From contig BCHX01000005.1 in assembly GCA_001599755.1 (NCBI GenBank), positions 2,972,409-3,036,408 of the forward strand: a stretch of DNA of 64,000 nt, written 5' to 3'. Every line of letters begins with the position of its first letter. Positions within the stretch are counted from its first letter, which is position 1. Origin of the DNA: Gliomastix tumulicola. Its lineage: Eukaryota; Ascomycota; Sordariomycetes; Hypocreales; Bionectriaceae. Shown one piece after another: positions 49,213-60,888 of this stretch. The notes under the pieces were generated by a model. It had not been told where the DNA came from, made no database searches, and saw only the letters and a program-made list of their open reading frames with translations. Made by a program: the position numbers and the translations under genes.

Positions 49213-50257
49213 TCAAACCTGCTGCATCGCAACAGTCGGCGCCGAGTACGACGACGAGTACTCCATGCTGCTTGCATCTCCGCCACGACTCTTGCCCGCA
49301 GTCCGGTCCTCCTTGGAGGAGGAGAGCAGGTGGAATCCCGCATCGACCCAGAGGCTCGCGCCGAGCACCCACCCGGGATGCCAGACCGTGAGCAGGATGA
49401 CGGCACCGAAGATCATGGGGCCCTCCAGGATCATGAAGTCAAGCTCGTTGTTGGCCAGCTCGCCGTCGAAACCCTCTTGTAGTTCGATGAGTCGGAAGGT
49501 GCTTCGGATAAAGATGGTCACAATAGACACGCCGATTGCTAGAGAGCGGATTAGTCTCTGCGATTGTCAAGGGATGGGGTGTGGATGTATGGAACGTACC
49601 AAAGAGCATGCCCAGGAAGCGGCGGCTGGCCCTGACCTCCGCATACATGGGCTCCAGCTTGTGCGGGTTCTTGAACACCCTCCAGCCGAAGTGCGCGCAG
49701 ATAATGATGAACAGAGCGATCGAGGCGACCTGAGATGCAAGACCGGCGATCATAATATCGATGCCCATCTGGTTTCCATCAGCGTCGTCAGCGGTGGCCG
49801 TGATGGCGCCACCAGCCGCCTGCAGCACAAGAGAGATGAGATCGCAGGCCACGAAGATGACGGTGACCCATTTCGGCTTGAGGATGCTCAGGCTAACGCC
49901 GTAGATGGTGATGATCCTGCCGAGGCAGAGATAGATCGCTGCGGTCAGGAAGGCAGGCCCGATGGTCAGGCCGACGAGGTAGATGATAAAGTTATTGTTA
50001 TCAAAGATGTTGTCGTGGAGCATGATGCGACCGGCGTAGCCCACTAGCTCCAGGGCTATTCCGGCGAGCATGCCGATCATGAAGCCCCAGGTCTTGTATC
50101 GGATGCCAAGGTAGGTCTGGGCGACGAAGAGGAGAGCGAATATTCCGAGGTAGGTGGCGTTGCCGGCAAGGGTCGGGATGTAATCCATCTGGCCATACTC
50201 CTCGACTGAGCACGTGGCGAGCGTGCAGAGGCTCGGGTCGAATTCTTCGGTGGACAT
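49213..50257 (-). CDS. RTA1-family membrane protein
   Basis: Two exons, 50257-49600 and 49538-49213, separated by a 61-bp intron (GTACGT donor, CTAG acceptor, phase 1), giving 327 residues. The family signature is clear: seven hydrophobic segments, with YLGIFALLFVAQ, VGYAGRI, FIIYLVGLTIGPAFLTAAIY, LGRIIT and DLISLVLQAAGG, then on exon 2 FRLIELQEGF and WHPGWVLG. RTA1/RTM1-type proteins are fungal plasma-membrane or endomembrane proteins linked to lipid translocation and tolerance of toxic compounds such as aminocholesterol analogues. The C-terminus is a Ser-rich cytosolic tail. Upstream there is a TATA box and a cluster of five AGTCCG elements. A self-resistance or export role for the nearby NRPS product is possible but rests only on a 5-9 kb distance. 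Confidence 0.9.
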
Positions 50258-50391
50258 CTTGGACGAGTGTGATATGCGAGGCTCAGGTTGGTATGGCTGA
50301 GGATGTGGGATATAGGATGCTACGAGCTGAGGTATGAGAAGTTGTTGCCCTTGTCAACAAGGCATTGAAAATTAAGAGGAGGCTTTCCTCG

Positions 50392-50399
50392 TTATATAA
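50392..50399 (-). promoter_or_regulatory. TATA box of the RTA1 gene
   Basis: TTATATAA-like sequence (minus strand ATTATATAAC) about 135 bp before the RTA1 start codon. Confidence 0.5.
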
Positions 50400-50402
50400 T
50401 TT

Positions 50403-50626
50403 CCAGAGTCCGTTTCCAGAGTCCGAGTGCGAGCACCCAGACCAGAGTCCGAACGCGCAAGGTAGGATCTGCTGCGGCTCAGATCCGTGGGGCATTGCTG
50501 ACACCAGGGGCTCAAAGGTGCTATTTCTGTCAGCAGGCCGGCGATTTGGACGTTAGAGAAAATCTCCGTTGCGGAGAAAATGCGACGCGTTCGTCTGTCC
50601 AAGTCCGAGCTCTGTCAGCAAGTCCG
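50403..50626 (-). promoter_or_regulatory. Cluster of five AGTCCG elements upstream of RTA1
   Basis: AGTCCG (CGGACT on the coding strand) occurs at 50407-50412, 50420-50425, 50446-50451, 50602-50607 and 50621-50626. The first three lie in a longer CCAGAGTCCG repeat directly upstream of the TATA box. The CGG core is typical of Zn2Cys6 half-sites, so this may be an operator for drug-responsive regulation. Confidence 0.4.
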
Positions 50627-52451
50627 AACAGTCGGAAGATGCCGCAGCATTCCCTATCTTTTTTGGGCCAGTGATTGCTGCCGAAGTCTGACTGACACGC
50701 GGATCCCCTGTCAAGATGGCTTCGTAATGGCGTGCCAGATCAGCCCTGTTAGCCATCCCAGTCAGCACAGCCCTTTAATCTACCTGCGATGTGATGAAGC
50801 CAATGCGTACGTAGGTCGCTATAATACGCACGCATCCGCCTGCGTATGCGCGCGTAATGCTGCTTGAGATAACGAGCAAGGATTAATCTCACTTTAGGTC
50901 AGTGGCTGTACGCTGGGAATTGCATGATTTTCATGGTGATGTTCGGGTACGAGTCCCCGTAATGTCCGAGCAGATGAATGCGCCCCCTTCATCAGTCCAG
51001 ATTGGGTAGTCCTTTGCGACTGAAGATATCAATCAAACCATGCTTGGAGCAAAATCATCCAAGGATGCCTGTATCCTACAGACGCGACCGTAAGAAAAAG
51101 TCCTGAACGCAGCAGTCAGTGCTCGAAGCTTGATTACAGGTCCGTCCTGGAGTCTTTTCCCTGCCGCATTGAAACCCGCCCGCTTCATTAATATGACCGC
51201 CGATATGATGCATGTTAATCAGCGCGGCTATCGCCTGACACGCACGCAGCGGCTTACCTGGCCGGAGAACTGGAAGATGGCGACTACCGCTCGTCGGATC
51301 GCTCGGCCTGGCGAGGTGGGAGCGTTGTTCCTAATAAGTAATTGTGTTGTGACCTGACTAGCAATTCCTTTGCGGTAAGCCACATCTTTCCTTGGCTAGA
51401 CAGACGTTCGATCGCGAGAGAGGACGAAAGCATTCACGTGGGACATTGAACTAGCTAATTGAGCAGCAGACTCTCCAGTCGTCAACAGTAGAAAATCAGG
51501 TCAAAAGCAGCTTGGATATACATGACCTACCCTTTCTCCTCCTGCCTGCTCCTGAATTCCCCCGTCCAGTTCTACCAGGACCCCAACAAGTCAAACCAAT
51601 ACTAGGCGTCTGGAATGGCGAGGGCGAGTTCGACGGTCTCTAGTAGAGGGCACAAGTATGTACTCCGTCCAAATGGGTGCTCCCTCGTGTGGTATATTGA
51701 TCTTGGTAAGATGTTCATTGTTATTCTTTTTCGACCTCATCGCATCCCAATCCCACCATCCTCCACCGAATGAGATTGGTGAGCTTCCGATTCTTACATA
51801 GACAAGCAACAGCCACCCTCAGGTCGAGACATGCTTGAAGAAACATCTTACTAATGGTTGCTATCTAGAGTCTGTCGGTCCGTCCTTTCGCCACACAGCT
51901 GGGCCGGGTTTGCGATACACACAGAGCAGCATATATTCATTCTCGAGGCAGCCTAGGCAGCGTCTTGACTCTGCTGAAGAATTGTTACTGGGAAAGTCAA
52001 CAATTGGATCACTGTGTGGCTCATCGAACGCCAGTCTCATTTGCGGAGTGAGATAGGGTGGTCTTCCATCAGCCGTTGGAGTCGAGTTGGCCACATCTCC
52101 GTATGGGCATCCCCACAATGTCCATCGACTCGGATGCCATCGTGACAGACAGAAGCGATTCTCGTTGTGGTAAAACGATCAAGAGCCGCTATCTATTTAA
52201 CCACTTTATCCAGCTTTAGGCGAAGGAGCCGATGAAAGTATTGGAAAACTGTCCTGCGGAGAATGCAATTACGGCCACGGAGCCGCACGTCCGTCATTTA
52301 CCAGCCATTTTAGACCGGAAAAGCGAGTCCAGACCAGACCAGACTGTATAGCAATTTAACCCTCCACATGGCAAAGATGGATAAATTCGATCGTTATCGA
52401 CGGATCAAAGGAATGTAACCACAGCAGTCCGGGGAGTGGAAGCGGAAAGGG

Positions 52452-52460
52452 GATAAAAAG
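52452..52460 (+). promoter_or_regulatory. TATA-like box of the acetylxylan esterase gene
   Basis: GATAAAAAG about 90 bp before the start codon at 52551. A CCGGGG hexamer at 52429-52434 matches the CreA consensus (SYGGRG), in line with carbon catabolite control of plant-cell-wall enzymes. Confidence 0.4.
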
Positions 52461-52550
52461 GCCCAAGATGGCCGCCTAATTGCCGTCGATCCCTTCCCAT
52501 CCCGGGCTATCGTCGACTTCAAAGTAGTAGCGTCTCAATAACCATCCGTC

Positions 52551-53928
52551 ATGTTGCTCGCGTCACTCTTCCTGCTGGTTTCCAGCCTGAGCAGCCTCTG
52601 CTCGGCTGCGTACAGCCAGGTCACCAACTTCGGGAGCAACCCTTCCGGGGCTAAGATGTACCTGTACACGCCGCCGAACATCGCCAGCAGGCCACCCATC
52701 ATCGTCGCCATCCACTACTGCTCTGGCACGGCGCAGGCGTACTACCAGAACTCGCCCTACGCCCGTCTTGCTGACCAGTACGGCTTCATTGTCATCTATC
52801 CCGAGTCTCCCTACAGTGGAACCTGCTGGGATGTGTCGTCCAGAGCGACGTTGACGCACGACGGAGGTGCTAACAGCAACTCGATTGCCAATATGGTCCG
52901 ATACACCATCAGCACGTATAATGCTGATGCCAGTCGCGTTTTTGTGACGGGCACCTCGTCCGGAGCTATGATGACGGTGAGAGAGAACCCGAACCTTACC
53001 CCAACCTCATCGTATGTCCTACTAACAGTCTGGATTTAGAATGTCCTTGCTGCGACGTACCCAGACATCTTCGCGGCTGGAATTGCCTACGCTGGAGTCC
53101 CTGCCGGCTGCTTCTACACAGGAACAGTCAACGGATGGAACTCGTCCTGCTCGTCCGGCTCCGTCAACCAGACGCCGCAGCAATGGGCCAACGTTGTCTA
53201 CGACATGTACCCCGGCTATACCGGTCCCCGTCCCAGGATGCAGATCTACCACGGATCGGCCGACACGACGCTGAGCGGCAACAACTACGGCGAGACGATC
53301 AAGCAGTGGTCCGGCGTCTTTGGCTACGGAAGCCCTACCCAGACGCTTCCCAACACGCCCGCGAGTCCGTTCACCAAGTCGATCTATGGACCTAACTTGC
53401 AGGGCATGCTGGGTTCCGGAGTCGGACACAACGTTCCCATCTTTGGCGAGGAGGATCTGAAGTGGTTCGGCATCATTGTAGGACAAGGAGCCCTTCATCT
53501 TGTTGTTGCTCCTGAAACAGACACTAACCAGGACTTTGTCATAGGGCGGTGGCACGAACCCTCCACCGAGCACGACCACGACTACGACAACCACCCGAGC
53601 TACTACCACTACCACGAGCTCAGGGCCCGTAGTATCTGGGTAAGATACGCTCTGACTGTTCGCTTTCTGCTTTTCGCCGAAATAGTTCGCTTACCACTCA
53701 CGATATAGTCAACCGCAATGGGCTCAATGCGGAGGAAACGGCTGGACAGGGGGGACGACAGTAGGTTTTTCATTGTGTGTCGATCATTCCAGCCCAGTCA
53801 CTGACAAAAGGTGTAGTGCGTCAGCCCCTTCAAGTGCACCCGCATCAACGACTGTAAGTCCATGTTATCTTTGCGCTTCTCGCAGCCACATCGTGCTGAC
53901 GGATTCAGGGTACTACCAATGCCTGTAA
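52551..53928 (+). CDS. Acetylxylan esterase (CE1) with C-terminal CBM1
   Basis: Six exons: 52551-52976, 53040-53477, 53545-53639, 53709-53760, 53817-53853 and 53909-53928, totalling 355 residues. Residues 1-20 are a signal peptide. The catalytic domain is an alpha/beta hydrolase of the CE1/esterase-PHB type, with YTPPN, AIHYCSGTA, the nucleophile elbow GTSSGAMM, the SADTTLS segment (Asp) and GVGHNVP (His). It removes acetyl groups from xylan outside the cell. Exon 3 encodes a Thr-rich linker. Exons 4-6 encode a complete fungal cellulose-binding domain: PQWAQCGGNGWTGGTTC, CVSPFKC and WYYQCL, with four conserved cysteines. The last exon is only 20 nt. Without these introns the reading frame runs off into low-complexity sequence, which supports the model. 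Confidence 0.93.
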
Positions 53929-54606
53929 AGCACCGGGGGCGACCAGCGTCGGCGCTTTTGTCCTTTTTACCGCCAAAATACTGCTGTTGGAAGACTATCT
54001 TTAGGCTAGGAACCCAAAATCTGATCTAGTTTTGGCGTCTACGAATGACTAAACGTAGGAGCTGGGTTTACTATCCTGTCAGTTGTTAGTATGGCACCCA
54101 AAACAATACCAGGAGTTGGTATCCTCATTGATCTTTCTATATGACAAATCCTTTCATACGTCGCCTCCAATGTGAGCTCGATCAGGGATGGTCTGGACTT
54201 TGACATGTTGACCACCTAGTATAGGGTATGGGAGGTTGTTTGGCGTTGAAGGCCGTCGCAGACCGACGCGACGTCAGCCACGCAGCTTTCGACATCGTGG
54301 CCACTCACCACTTTGGGCACTGGCCAGAATTGACAGTTAGATCAGGTCCTGCAAGAATACTGGCCCAATCACTTGTCAGATTTGGCTGACCATGAACTGT
54401 TTGGTCTCTTAGAATCTATGTTCACGTCGCTATTCTACAGACATCCTCACCTCGCTTCCTATCTTCAAACAAATCTAGGCAATATAATATTGTCCCCTCT
54501 CCGATGATGATGCCAGGTGTGACTTACCAATCCACGCCAACCAATGGCCTCCCTAGAAGTAGCGTAAGCCTCTGGCAGGTACACCGGGAAGTGTTGACCG
54601 CCAACA
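53929..54606. other. Convergent intergenic region
   Basis: 3' regions of the esterase (plus) and the hypothetical gene (minus). No supported ORF or repeat. Confidence 0.5.
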
Positions 54607-55419
54607 TCAATATCGGGGCAGAAGTTTCCAACCCTTCAACTCTTCCCCGGGCTCTCGCGGTGCTGGCCACCAATCTTTTAACGGTATGAGATTGTAGATC
54701 TTGTTGAAGGCATGCCCTGATCGCTTATTGGCATAGTATACGAGGTTCCCATCCCAATCCCACGCCTTGGCCTCGATAAGCGTGTCCGTGGTAATCTGGC
54801 TCGGATCAAAGTTGAGAACAGTTTCTCTCGCTTTCCCATGCACATGCAGAACGCCTTTCCACTCCGGCTCGTCCTCCTTGTCCTTGAGCTGATAGATCCG
54901 CGTGTGTCGCCAGAGGGAACTCTTTTCGTCCTCGACTGCCAGGGTCGGATCGTCGAAGACGATGCGGTCGTGTCCTTCGAGAATGGCCTCGTGCGACCAT
55001 TTGAAGCCCATGGCCATGAGACGGGCGACATTGGCCGCTGATATCCTCAGCGTGGCGTGCCAGGCGGGCTGCTCGGTGCGGTTCCGGAAGAGCCGTCCGA
55101 AGCTGACGCGGTCTTGGCAGATCTCGGGGGCGCAGTGGAAGAGGACGTTCATCCAACGCGTTTTGGCCCAGTTGGTCGGGCAGCGCCTGTCCCAGCGCCT
55201 TTGGATCTCGAGGCATTCCTTGGTGTAGAACGGTGCGTCGATAGACACATAGGGAGGTGGAGGGGCCTCGTCTCGAGTGACCGGGGCACTCGCCGTCGCC
55301 GTAGCCTTGGAATTGGTAGCAGGCCGAGTGTCGTCGAATGGGTTCTTCTCCCTTGGGTAAGACGCCTCCGTTGAGGAGACGGATCGGGTCCTCTTTGGCC
55401 CAGACTTCTTGTCTCCCAT
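54607..55419 (-). CDS. Hypothetical protein
   Basis: Not recognised. A single-exon frame of 270 residues. The first 60 residues are polar and low in complexity, with a PPPPY motif (a possible WW-domain ligand). From about residue 65 the composition is that of a folded domain rich in Trp, with WDRRCPTNWAKTRW, CAPEIC, a charged HGKARETVLNFDP stretch and WDWDGNLVYYANK. There is no signal peptide and no membrane segment. A longer overlapping minus-strand frame (54806-55648) is less protein-like and is taken as a shadow. Confidence 0.6.
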   Translation of the reverse strand: MGDKKSGPKRTRSVSSTEASYPREKNPFDDTRPATNSKATATASAPVTRDEAPPPPYVSIDAPFYTKECLEIQRRWDRRCPTNWAKTRWMNVLFHCAPEICQDRVSFGRLFRNRTEQPAWHATLRISAANVARLMAMGFKWSHEAILEGHDRIVFDDPTLAVEDEKSSLWRHTRIYQLKDKEDEPEWKGVLHVHGKARETVLNFDPSQITTDTLIEAKAWDWDGNLVYYANKRSGHAFNKIYNLIPLKDWWPAPREPGEELKGWKLLPRY

Positions 55420-58029
55420 GGCGAGATAGGTGGCCTCTTGCTTCCGTCTTGGCCTGTGCGAGATGAACTTCAGAGGCAGCGTCTACTGACTTTGGCTTGC
55501 CAGTCGAGATTTCAGGACGCATGAGGGCATCGTCAACCTCCTTCTGTCGCGCCATTTGTATATCCAGGCGTGGGGGGCAAGGCATATTCAACGCGGCTTT
55601 AATATGCGTTGGGCAACGAAATGCCTCGACGTCCCACATCAGCCGCATCCGAAGTCGCGGGTTTAGTCATGGTAAACGGGAATCGAGGTTTCGTAGCCCG
55701 GTCTGCAGTCAAGCTTCCATTGCCGCAAATGCTGTTGGGATAGCCAATCTACATTCAGCCGCAATTCTTCATTTGTCAAGGGCCTAGTCACGTCTGACGA
55801 AGCGACGTCCAAAACGAGAAATGGTAGTCGTCTCAACTTGGACGATCGCAGACCAGTCGCTGAGCGAGCGCGCGCGATCTGTATCCCGCGCTAGCATTTC
55901 TTAGGGCACGCGGGGGATGATCCGATGATGGCGAAGAGCGGAAGATCCAAGTGCCGAGGGACATTCGTAGATCATGATTCATGAAAGATACAGCTGATGC
56001 AGGTAGGCTACTGTAGACATTTTGGTGATGTTACCTTGGCGGTGTGGTCATCGTCGAAGTGCAAGGGTCACTTCGGGCATCAAGGGATTGGGCGGGGTCC
56101 TCACTTTCTGCCCCTGCAAACCGTGGTGCAAACCGTGGTGCAAACCGTGGTGCAAACCGTGGTAAAGCCGCAATGTGCAGGTTGTGTGGTGTGCAGCATG
56201 TAATCCCCCAAAAGCAGGAATTGAGGTCCTCAGAACTGATCCCCTCGCGATAAGAAATTCAATTCTCAAACTGATAAGAAAAGTGGTTTGGCAGTTCGTT
56301 CACATGCTTAAAAGGATTCACATATGGCGTGAAAACCGGGAAAAGAGCCGCCAACACGAAGTCTGGGCGCCGAGGACGCAAGCATCCATGAAGAGTTGGG
56401 AGGGAGTGGAATGTCCGACGTCATTTTCAGCACACCAACAAATCAGGCGTTTGTGTGTGCCGATCCCCTCCCCTCCATCACACACACCTGTGATGGGCAG
56501 CGTGTCATTCATTTTTCTCGAGCGTCTCCCTAAGAGGCATCCGTCGTACAGAAAACGAGCAGCAGGAGGTGGACTAGCGCAATCTGTGGAAATGGGACGA
56601 CCAGCCGGCGCCAACTCAAAAGAACCGCCAGTTCAGGACCGAGGCAGAGAAGGCGTTCAGGTTGGCCAGGGCGAGCAGATGGTGCAAACTCTGCCAACCT
56701 TGTTCGACGTGGACGCGTGAGCCTCTCGACGACAGAACGGCTCACGTGTGCCTGAGAAGGAGGTGTGTCTCCGTGGGATGGATGGTGAGAGTGAGATGGG
56801 GGCTGCTGCTGCTGCTGGACACGCGCCACACTAGCGAAGCTGGCAGAGAGCCAGAGACTGCCCATCGGACGCTGGGAGGAGACCCAGCGAGTCCAGGACG
56901 AGTCCAGGCCGAGCTGCCTCCCTGCTCGCTTCCCCACCGTCCAGCCGTGCAGGGGTCTGTCTGCTCCGATCAAATGCTTGGCTGGCAAATCTCTGACTGG
57001 CCCGGATACGTCCACAGCGTGGACTGGTGCTGTGCGATGACTTCATCAGTCGGGGCCAGACCAAGGCACGGCACCCAAAAAAACAGGCATGCGCTGCTGA
57101 AACCCTCCCACAGACATGCATGGCGTCGATAATGCTCGGTCGCTATTTGCAGGCGCCCACAAGACACATGCAACGCGCGCACCCGAGACGGACCACACGG
57201 GGGAGCGCCTGAGAGGGGGCCATGGAGGCCTCGTTGTTGTAGCACTTTGGTGCGCACTTATGCAGTCGACCACCGCTCCAGCTGAGACACTGTCTTATTA
57301 CCCTCGATTGCGATGGTGGGCCGACGGTGTGATGAAGCTGCGGTGGTGGCACATTACCAGTGCTAGTGTTTGCTAGCACGATTAGCAGCCCAGCTAACAG
57401 CGAAGATCCATTCTGGGCATCGTGATGAATGCGTCAAAGGTCGAGCCGTCGCGCTGCAGACGCCAGACTTTGCGAATCGACGCTGCGCATGGGATCAATA
57501 CATTGAATTGAAATCTGACGCCGTGGTGATTTGTGTCGCCTGCATGAATCGCCCAGCTCGTCGGCGGAGGCGGTGCGTAGGGCAGCGCCCAAGTAACCTG
57601 TACTCCCTCGGTGGTTGCCGGTGTCATACAAACGCTGGTCGCTGCTACCCGAGCGGCGCCAGTGCACCAGCCCCATCGGCCCAGCTAATTTCCCCAATTC
57701 CAGATCGGATTGGCAGCAGGATCAGGGAAGGCGCCAGCAGGGTGGTTCCTGTCAGGTCACCTCCGTCACGAAAAATAAAATAAAGAATCTCCCTCCCGCC
57801 GATTCCCTCCTTGGCTCCTCCGACCATCTTCCTCGACATCGCGTCAATTTCCCGACAGCTGGCTGGGCACGGGGGTGCTGTTTCTCTTCTTCCTCAATTA
57901 CCTATATCACCTGTAGTAATATCTTTTTATTTCCTGCCTTCTCCCCCCTAGCGCCAGGACCTATCCTTCAAGCTCCCCCTGATCTCAACCTAATCACCCA
58001 ATCCTGACCGTCGTCACCCAACCGTCAAT
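55420..58029. other. 2.6 kb intergenic region upstream of the DUF221 gene
   Basis: Many overlapping short ORFs on both strands but none convincing. It contains four perfect copies of a 12-bp repeat (56115-56162) and a small 8-bp inverted repeat (56475-56496, CCATCACA/TGTGATGG). The last 200 bp are pyrimidine-rich, as in 5' UTRs of strongly expressed fungal genes. Confidence 0.5.
56115..56162. repeat. 12-bp tandem repeat, four perfect copies
   Basis: TGCAAACCGTGG repeated four times head to tail in non-coding DNA. A multiple of three in length, but no supported gene covers it. Confidence 0.9.
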
Positions 58030-60888
58030 ATGGGCAACTTTATCAGCTGGATCAAGACGAACCTCGGTGGAGGCCAAGATGAGAGCATCGGCGAGGCTAG
58101 GGATGAGAACCAGCCTCAGTCCCTCTCGGGTGAGTCGCACACACGTCATGTGCCCTCTGAACGAACAGCGTGATGACTGACCCGCCGTAGGAATGGTGAG
58201 CACCCTGGTCCCGGTCCTCATCATCAGCGCCGTCTACCTCATCATCTTCCTCATATTCCGTGTGTCGCAACGGCGATTCTACGCGCCGAGAACGTATCTC
58301 GGCTCCCTGCGCGAGAATGAGCGCAGCCCGGAGCTCCCCCGGGGCATCCTCAACTGGTTCAGCGCTTTCTGGAAGATCCCGGACACCTTCGCGCTCCAGC
58401 ACCAGAGTCTCGACGCCTACCTATTCCTGCGCTTCCTCCGCATCTGCACGACCATCACCTTTGTGAGCATGATCATCACCTGGGTCGTCCTGTTCCCCGT
58501 CAACGCGACGGGCTCCAACGGCAAGACCCAGCTGGAGATCCTCTCGTACAGCAACATCGACATCGACACCGAGTCGAGCCGTCTGTACGCTCACACTTTC
58601 GTCGGCTGGGTCGTCTATGGCTTCCTCATGTACATGGTCACCCGCGAGTGCATCTTCTACATCAACCTGCGCCAGGCGTTCCTGCTTACGCCGCAGTATG
58701 CCAAGCGCATCTCCTCGCGCACCGTTCTCTTCACTGCCGTGCCTGACGACTTCCTCGACGAGGCACGCATCCGCCAGATCTTCAGTAACGACGCCGTCAA
58801 GAACGTGTGGATTGTGGGAGAGACCAAGGAGTTGGACGAGCTCGTCGAGGAGCGTGATAAGGTCGCCATGAAGCTCGAGAAGGGCGAGATCAAGCTGCTC
58901 AAGACGGTCCAGAAGGAGCGCATCAAGGCCGCCAAGAAGTCTGGCCAGCCCCTGGATGCCACGCCTGCCGACGCCGATGCCGAGCGAGGTTCCATCGCCG
59001 ACCGATGGATCACCAACAAGATGCGTCCTTCCCACCGTCTCGGTCCCCTGGGTCTCGTCGGCAAGAAGGTCGACACCATCGAGTGGGGTCGCACCGAGCT
59101 TCACAAGCTCGTCCCCAAGACTGAGGCCGCCCAGGCTGAGTACCTGGCTGGCAACTACAAGAAGATGCACTCCGTCTTTGTCGAGTTCTACTCGCAGTCC
59201 GATGCCCAGGCTGCTTTCCAGGTGGTCGCCCACCACCACGCCCTCCACATGTCTCCCCGCTTCATCGGCGTTAAGCCCGAGGAGGTCATCTGGAAGAACC
59301 TTAACATTCCCTGGTGGCAGAGGATCATCCGCCGTTACGTCGTTTTCCTGCTGATCGCCGTGCTCATCATCTTCTGGGCTATTCCCGTCGGTATCGTCGG
59401 TATCATCGCCCAGGTCAACACGCTGAAGAAGCTTCCTGGTCTTACGTGGATTGGGGACATCCCCGATGTAAGTTGACTCGTACCCCGGCCAATGCCGTCG
59501 TTTGAAATACCTTGGGAACGAGACTGCTAACCTTGGCCTGTCATAGGTTATCCTCGGTGTTGTTTCTGGCCTCCTCCCCTCGGTTGCTCTGGCCATCCTG
59601 ATGAGCTTGGTGCCCGTCTTCATGAGGATGTTTGCCAAGCTTGCTGGCGAGGTGTCTCTGTCGCGGGTGGAGCTCTTCACCCAGAACGCCTATTTCTGCT
59701 TCCAGCTGATCCAGGTCTTCCTCATCCGCACGCTGACGGATACGGCCTCGACTGCCATCGTGCAGATCGTGGGCAAGCCTAACATGGTCTTCAGTATCCT
59801 CGGCCAAGCTCTGCCTACGTCCTCCAACTTCTACGTCTCGTACTTCATCGTGCAGGGTCTCACCATCGCCACCGGCGTCCTTACACAGGTCGTTGGCTGT
59901 GTCATCTTCAACCTGTTGTACAGGTTCCTTGCCGGCACCCCTCGTGCCATGTACTCGAAATGGACCTCGCTTAGCGCCATCTCGTGGGGCAGCACAGTCC
60001 CCGTGTACACGACCATTGCCGTCATCAGTAAGTCCACTTGCCGGACTCCGACTCGACACAGGGACACAACTAACACATTATGAAACAGGCATCACGTACG
60101 CGGTGATCGCGCCCATCATGCTATTCTGGGCAACGATCGCTCTAGGTCTGTTCTACCTGGCCTACCGGTACAACGTTCTCTTCGTCACCGACACGCAGAT
60201 CGACACACGCGGACTGTTCTACCCCCGAGCTCTCATGCACCTGTTCTTCGGTATCTACATTGCGGAGATTGCCATGGTGGGCATGTTTGCGGTGTCCAAG
60301 GCGCCTGGTCCTGCCGTCCTTATGGGGGTCTTCCTCATCTTCACCCTGCTCTACCACCTCACCCTCAACCGCTCCCTGGGCCCTCTGCTGTCGAGCCTGC
60401 CTCGCAGCCTCCAGATCGAGGAGGAGCTCATCCAGGCCCGCCAGGCTAGCGGATCCGATCCTGAGGCTGAGGCGGCTGCTGTTGACCCCAAGACGGCGAC
60501 CAACGGCAAGTTCTCCAAGTTCATCCCTGGTGGCGCCGAGGGTGGCGTCGAGAAGCGGGGCAACTTCTTTGTCAAGTTCCTCAAGCCCTGGATCTACGCC
60601 GACTACGAGACCCTGCGGAAGCTCGTGCCTCAGGAGGACTCGATCGGCACGTTCGAGTACAGCGACGACATCTCAGCAAACGCATACTTCCCTCCTTCTG
60701 TGACGAGCACCGCGCCCATCCTCTGGATCCCTGAGGACCCGGCTGGTGTCTCGAAGCAGGAGGTTGCGCTGACGGGCAAGGTGATTGGCATCAGCGACGA
60801 GGGGTGCTACCTGGACGAGAAGAACAAGCTCCAGTGGGATACGGAGGGCGCTCGTCCTCCGATCTGGAGCGAGAAGATCTACTACTAA
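58030..60888 (+). CDS. Csc1/DUF221 (OSCA/TMEM63-like) stress-gated cation channel
   Basis: Four exons: 58030-58129, 58191-59467, 59547-60027 and 60089-60888, totalling 885 residues. The start lies upstream of the longest ORF; exon 1 adds 33 residues, beginning MGNFISWIK. Family features in order are an extracellular N-terminus and first membrane helix (VLIISAVYLIIFLIF), RFLRICTTITF, FVGWVVYGFLMY, the cytosolic domain with VLFTAVPDDFLDE and AFVEF-like FVEFYSQ, EEVIWKNLNI, then the helical DUF221 core (PVGIVGIIAQV, LPSVALAILMSLVP, QLIQVFLI) and GLFYLAYRYNVLFV. Yeast Csc1 and plant OSCA relatives are hyperosmolality- or mechanically gated calcium-permeable channels. The location is probably plasma membrane. 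Codon use is strongly GC-ending, as in a highly expressed housekeeping gene. A minus-strand ORF of 419 codons is a shadow of this bias. Confidence 0.94.

Larger units (their letters stand above)
50258..52550. other. 2.3 kb intergenic region
   Basis: Lies between the divergent RTA1 and acetylxylan esterase genes. It holds the RTA1 promoter (TATA and AGTCCG cluster, 50392-50626) and, near the right end, the esterase promoter. Short ORFs (50580-50867, 51130-51357, 51835-52056) have no recognisable features. No tRNA or transposon was found. Confidence 0.5.

Noticed and set aside
50580..52060. Small genes or a transposon remnant in the 2.3 kb gap
   Set aside because: ORFs are short with no recognisable motifs, and no terminal repeats, transposase or tRNA-like B-box was seen.
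54806..55648. 280-codon minus-strand ORF overlapping the hypothetical gene
   Set aside because: Out-of-frame with the better-looking 270-residue frame and rich in Arg and Pro as expected of a shadow.
56475..56496. 8-bp hairpin as a functional RNA or terminator
   Set aside because: The stem is short, it lies in a simple CA-rich sequence and has no gene context; probably chance.
58421..59680. 419-codon minus-strand ORF
   Set aside because: Antisense shadow of the GC-biased DUF221 gene; its composition is Asp/Glu/Gly/Leu-rich and it has no domain.
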